A stretch of 8,893 nt of DNA from Planctomycetota bacterium (GTDB taxonomy: Bacteria; Planctomycetota; Planctomycetia; Pirellulales; UBA7805): the NCBI GenBank assembly GCA_030605285.1, contig JAUWIQ010000053.1, forward strand, positions 1 to 8,893. Reading direction: 5' to 3'. This document shows, piece by piece, positions 5,553-8,893 of this stretch. The notes beneath the pieces are model-generated. The model worked only from the letters and a program-made list of their open reading frames with translations, had not been told where the DNA came from and did not search any database. Numbering within the stretch: position 1 is the stretch's first letter; every line of letters begins with the position of its first letter. A program made the translations under genes and the position numbers.

Positions 5553-7031
5553 TTAAATATTGACCGCGCCCACCGACCTTCTCAAAGTCTCTCGCATCAA
5601 GGTTTCGGGTGCCTGCTGGTCTGTGAAAAGGTGGAATTGCAGCGCCGCCTGTCGTACGAACATCTCCGTCCCGGTGACGGTCACACAGCCTTGTCTACGT
5701 GCCTCCTTAATCAACAAGGTATTTTCTGGATTGTAGACCGTATCGAACACCGTCATCGAGGGTTTAAGGTAATGGCGATCGAAAGGTGTTTCATTCATGC
5801 TTGGATGCATGCCGACCGGTGTGCAGTTGACTAGAACCGAGCAATCAATTCCATGACGTGACCTCCACGGGACTGTCCGGCAGCCAAGTTGTTCGGCTAG
5901 CTGGATCGCGCGTTGTTGTGTACGACTTGTCACTACAACCGTTGCTTTTCTTCGAATCAGCGAATAGGCGACTGCTTTTGCCGCCCCCCCGGCCCCAAGG
6001 ACCAGGGCTGTCTTGGAAGCAAGATAGTCCTCACGATCGGGCAGGCGCGTTTCCAGGCTATCAATCGCTGCGCGACTATCGGTGTTGTATCCTACCATGC
6101 CGAGATCCGAATAAATCAACGTGTTTGCCGCGCCGATATCGGCGATTACGCGATCCACTTTTGTCAGCAGTTGTGCCACAGCTTCCTTGTGAGGGATCGT
6201 GATGCTGATGCCACGGATCCCCATTTTTGGCGCATCGATAAGAAATCGTTCTAGATGTTCTTGCGGGACTCGAATGGGAATATAGACCGCATTGATTCCC
6301 AACTCCTGCAACGCGGCATTGTGGACTAAGGGACTCTGGCTGTGGACGACTGGATCGGCAATGACCGCGTACACTGCGGTCTCTGAGTTGATGTTGCTGT
6401 ACCGATAGATGTTTTGCATCTCCTCAAAACTAATCTGTCCAGGTGCTAAGGCTCGTTCCGCGTGAAATGTCGCGTAGCTGAAGGGGGCTCCGAAGCGACC
6501 AGCCAGCAACCGGGAAGGGGCTCCCAGATCCCCCATGCAGATGCCGACGGTGGGAGTCTTGGTCGCCTGGATTAGCTCAAGCATTCGCAAGTTGTCTGTC
6601 GGAGAATTGGCCATCGTGGCAATTTTGACGATATCCGCGTCAAGTTGGGACATCCGCTTGTGGATTGCAACCAAGTCATCCGGCGTTTTGCGAAAATCAT
6701 GCAGGCTGATAATTCTCTTTGTCTTACCGAATCGGGAAATCGAGGGGGCAACATCCTCTTCGATATCCACATAGTCGACACCTTCCGCAATGGCCATCCG
6801 CAGAATCGATTGACGGGTCTCTTCATTTCCGGAATATTTGCCCCCATCTTGCTCTCGGCGACAAGTAGCAATCACCGGTCCGGGTCGTTTGCCGAGCAAC
6901 TCCTGGAGGTGGATGTCGCCTTTAATGTAATCCAGTCGCAGTTCCACCAGTTCGGCACCTTGAGTAATAAGGTGCTCGTGTTCTGCAATCATATGTCGAT
7001 GGCGACTGCGCCCAATGGATACACAAATCAT
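5553..7031 (-). CDS. aroDE: Bifunctional type I 3-dehydroquinate dehydratase / shikimate dehydrogenase
   Basis: One 492-residue chain carries two consecutive shikimate-pathway enzymes. Residues 1 to about 212 are a class I dehydroquinase: the EXR motif ELRLD (30-34), His111 in SLHDF, the Schiff-base Lys136 in VKIA, and GRFGAPFSYA (178-187). Residues about 218-492 are an AroE-type, NADPH-linked shikimate dehydrogenase: the shikimate-binding HSQS (230-233), catalytic Lys282 in PHKE, AANT (301-304), GYNTD with Asp318, the nucleotide loop GAGGAAK (346-352), TSRT (368-371) where NRT is common, NCTPVGM (402-408), and the late Gln461. All key residues of both halves are present, so both should be active. 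The product of the first, 3-dehydroshikimate, is the substrate of the second. Such fusions are known in plants and chlamydiae. The ATG at 7031 follows an A-rich leader without a Shine-Dalgarno, 66 bases after mutL. Confidence 0.95.
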   Translation of the reverse strand: MICVSIGRSRHRHMIAEHEHLITQGAELVELRLDYIKGDIHLQELLGKRPGPVIATCRREQDGGKYSGNEETRQSILRMAIAEGVDYVDIEEDVAPSISRFGKTKRIISLHDFRKTPDDLVAIHKRMSQLDADIVKIATMANSPTDNLRMLELIQATKTPTVGICMGDLGAPSRLLAGRFGAPFSYATFHAERALAPGQISFEEMQNIYRYSNINSETAVYAVIADPVVHSQSPLVHNAALQELGINAVYIPIRVPQEHLERFLIDAPKMGIRGISITIPHKEAVAQLLTKVDRVIADIGAANTLIYSDLGMVGYNTDSRAAIDSLETRLPDREDYLASKTALVLGAGGAAKAVAYSLIRRKATVVVTSRTQQRAIQLAEQLGCRTVPWRSRHGIDCSVLVNCTPVGMHPSMNETPFDRHYLKPSMTVFDTVYNPENTLLIKEARRQGCVTVTGTEMFVRQAALQFHLFTDQQAPETLMRETLRRSVGAVNI

Positions 7032-7097
7032 CTTTGTTTTTTATTTTCTTGGGCGAGGGCTTATGGGATCGTCTGCATGCGCGTCGCGGCGAATTTT

Positions 7098-8893
7098 TTA
7101 TGTTCTGAGAAACTGCCGATCCAATTCCTCTCTGGTGAATACCAGTGTTGTCGGACGGCCATGGGGGCAATGGTGAGAGCTCTCAGTGGCAACACGTTGC
7201 TGTAACAATGCCTGGATTTCTTCTGGTGCGAGCAGATCCCCCGCTTTGACAGCCGCTTTGCAGGCGATCATGTGCAGGAGTTCATCCAGCAGGTCACGCT
7301 GGTCCGGTGCTTTCACCGCGGAAATTAATTGTTCCGCAAGGGTCCGCATCAGATCCGACCGGTTGCATTGAGAAAGCATTGCCGGAGTACTTGTCAGCAG
7401 CACGGTTTCGCCTCCGAACGGTTCGACTCCAATGCCCAGTTGCGAGAGAAGTTCCTTTGCCTCAAGAACGGCAGCCGCCTCGCTTGCCGAGAGATCGACC
7501 GGTTCGGGGACTAGTAAAGGTTGAGTATCTATTTTGCTAGCGAGGGCCTTGGTGCGGATCTTTTCATAAAGGATGCTTTCGTGCAGTGCGTGCTGATCCA
7601 TCACGATAATTGCCCCGTCGCACTCGGCCACCAAGTAACGGTTCATCGCCTGGATGGCAGGAATCGTGGCGGTCCGTTGCGCCTCGTGATCTGCGGCGGG
7701 CGGTGAAAGCTCGCCCGTCGCAAGCGCGGTGGGTGTTGTTTGGCGGGGAGCGGCCCCCTGGGCTGGAGGTCCCAGCGGACTTGGCGAGGCCGGGGCCAGC
7801 GAACCCCTGGCGACCCACTCCGGGCCACCACGTTGTTCCACAGGCCCACTACCCAGGGTCCGCCTGCTTGGGGATCCTGTGCCGACTTGTTGAGGGGCTG
7901 CAGGTTCCAGTGGGGAGATCATCTCGGTGCTGAGAAACTGAGTCCGCAGCGTGGCGAGAAGTTGGCGATAGAGCCCACCACCATCTTGGAAACGAACTTC
8001 CAGCTTGGTGGGATGTACGTTTACATCGATCTGCTCAGCAGGCAGGTCGAGGCGAAGAAAGCAGATTGGATAACGCCCCTTAAGCAACAGGCCGCGATAG
8101 GCTTGGCCCAGGGCATGTTGCAGCGAACGGTCGCGAATAAAGCGGCCATTGAGGAGCAGGTACTGCATCCGCTGGTGGCTGCGGTTATGGTGCGGGTGGG
8201 CGACGTAGCCTTGGAGGTGGACATCGCCTTCGGAGTTGTCAATCGCGATCAGCGCATCGCTTAGTTCCTGGCCAAAAAAAACAGCGATTCTTTCCAGCCA
8301 ACTGGCGACAGGTGGCAAGTCGTGTAGCAGTCGATCATTGTGAGTCAGCGAAAAGTGGATTTCCGGCCGTGTCAGCGCGAGTCGGGTAAATACCTCGCTG
8401 CAATGTCCCAATTCTGTCCGCGGGGTCCGCAAGAATTTGCGTCGGACCGGTGTATTGAAAAAAAGATCTCGCACATCGACCGTCGTGCCCGCTGCGCCGC
8501 TACAAGGCACAACCTTACCGTTCTGCCCCCCGGTGACTTCTAGTTCCGCTCCGGCATGACCCGGGGGGGGTCGGCTGCGTAGCAGCAGACGGCTAATCGA
8601 TGCGATGGATGCAAGTGCCTCGCCGCGAAATCCAAGCGTTTGAACATGGAATAAATCGGAGTCGTTGCGTATTTTACTGGTGGCATGGCTGGCGATCGCG
8701 AGCGCGAGTTGATCGGACGGAATACCGCGTCCGTTGTCGGTGACGCGAATTCGCTGGGTGCCTCCCTCGACCATCGTGACATCGATCCGTCCAGCCCCGG
8801 CATCCATCGCATTTTCTATGAGTTCCTTGACGACACTGGCGGGTCGTTCTACCACTTCGCCCGCGGCGATTTTGTTGACTACGTTGGGAGGTA
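7098..8893 (-). CDS. mutL: DNA mismatch repair protein MutL, endonuclease type, first few residues off the right edge
   Basis: MutL couples mismatch recognition by MutS to strand removal. The window shows 597 residues; the frame stays open to the edge and begins PPNVVNKIAAGE, so probably fewer than ten residues are missing. The GTG at 8855 is internal, not the start. The N-terminal GHKL ATPase is complete: IENAMDAGA (26-34), VTDNGRGI (50-57), ATSKI (70-74), TLGFRGEALASI (85-96), and the later LLLNGR and VNVHPTKLEVRF segments. A Pro/Gly/Ala-rich, poorly conserved linker follows (about 324-410). The C-terminal dimerisation domain carries the metal-dependent nicking motif DQHALHESILYE (432-443, DQHAx2Ex4E), ACKAAVKAG (543-551) and CPHGRP (575-580). 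This is therefore the endonuclease type (as in Bacillus and human PMS2), which nicks DNA itself, and not the MutH-dependent E. coli type. It is the first visible gene of the minus-strand cluster. Confidence 0.96.
   Translation of the reverse strand, partial: PPNVVNKIAAGEVVERPASVVKELIENAMDAGAGRIDVTMVEGGTQRIRVTDNGRGIPSDQLALAIASHATSKIRNDSDLFHVQTLGFRGEALASIASISRLLLRSRPPPGHAGAELEVTGGQNGKVVPCSGAAGTTVDVRDLFFNTPVRRKFLRTPRTELGHCSEVFTRLALTRPEIHFSLTHNDRLLHDLPPVASWLERIAVFFGQELSDALIAIDNSEGDVHLQGYVAHPHHNRSHQRMQYLLLNGRFIRDRSLQHALGQAYRGLLLKGRYPICFLRLDLPAEQIDVNVHPTKLEVRFQDGGGLYRQLLATLRTQFLSTEMISPLEPAAPQQVGTGSPSRRTLGSGPVEQRGGPEWVARGSLAPASPSPLGPPAQGAAPRQTTPTALATGELSPPAADHEAQRTATIPAIQAMNRYLVAECDGAIIVMDQHALHESILYEKIRTKALASKIDTQPLLVPEPVDLSASEAAAVLEAKELLSQLGIGVEPFGGETVLLTSTPAMLSQCNRSDLMRTLAEQLISAVKAPDQRDLLDELLHMIACKAAVKAGDLLAPEEIQALLQQRVATESSHHCPHGRPTTLVFTREELDRQFLRT

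Noticed and set aside
8853..8855. GTG at 8855 as the start of mutL
   Set aside because: The frame stays open to the window edge and encodes the conserved PPNVVNKIAAGE segment upstream of it.

Overview
This 8.9 kb window looks like ordinary chromosome from a planctomycete, most likely of the Pirellulales type (inference from gene content). The pointers are: a long von Willebrand A protein of a kind I remember as common in planctomycetes, with a C-terminal part I know only from that phylum; a bifunctional type I dehydroquinase/shikimate dehydrogenase; an endonuclease-type MutL; a large prepilin peptidase without the zinc cysteines; moderate GC content; and mostly weak or absent Shine-Dalgarno sites. 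I see no rRNA, tRNA, CRISPR array, insertion sequence, phage gene or defence system.

Left part (1-2721). A secreted or membrane-anchored alpha/beta-hydrolase starts at 360 and runs off the left edge on the minus strand. About 370 bases without a convincing gene separate it from a divergent plus-strand gene for a membrane-anchored vWA protein of about 640-664 residues. That gene has a start problem: the conserved N-terminus and half of the membrane helix lie upstream of the first ATG/GTG/TTG in frame. A small hairpin followed by a T-rich run lies where it converges on the next gene.

Right part (2757-8893). All remaining genes are on the minus strand. In transcription order they are mutL (5' end beyond the right edge), aroDE, aroK, prepilin peptidase, a candidate 38-residue protein, and a lipoprotein of unknown function. 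Gaps are 66, 80, 69 and 11 bases, followed by a 4-base ATGA overlap, so one transcription unit is plausible. AroDE and AroK supply three activities of the shikimate pathway (steps 3, 4 and 5). MutL is mismatch repair. The prepilin peptidase processes type IV pilin or pseudopilin subunits.

No new multi-gene system is evident. The items most worth a second look are the start of the vWA gene, the tiny ORF translationally linked to the lipoprotein, the cysteine-free and insertion-bearing prepilin peptidase, and the two uncharacterised envelope proteins (vWA protein and lipoprotein).
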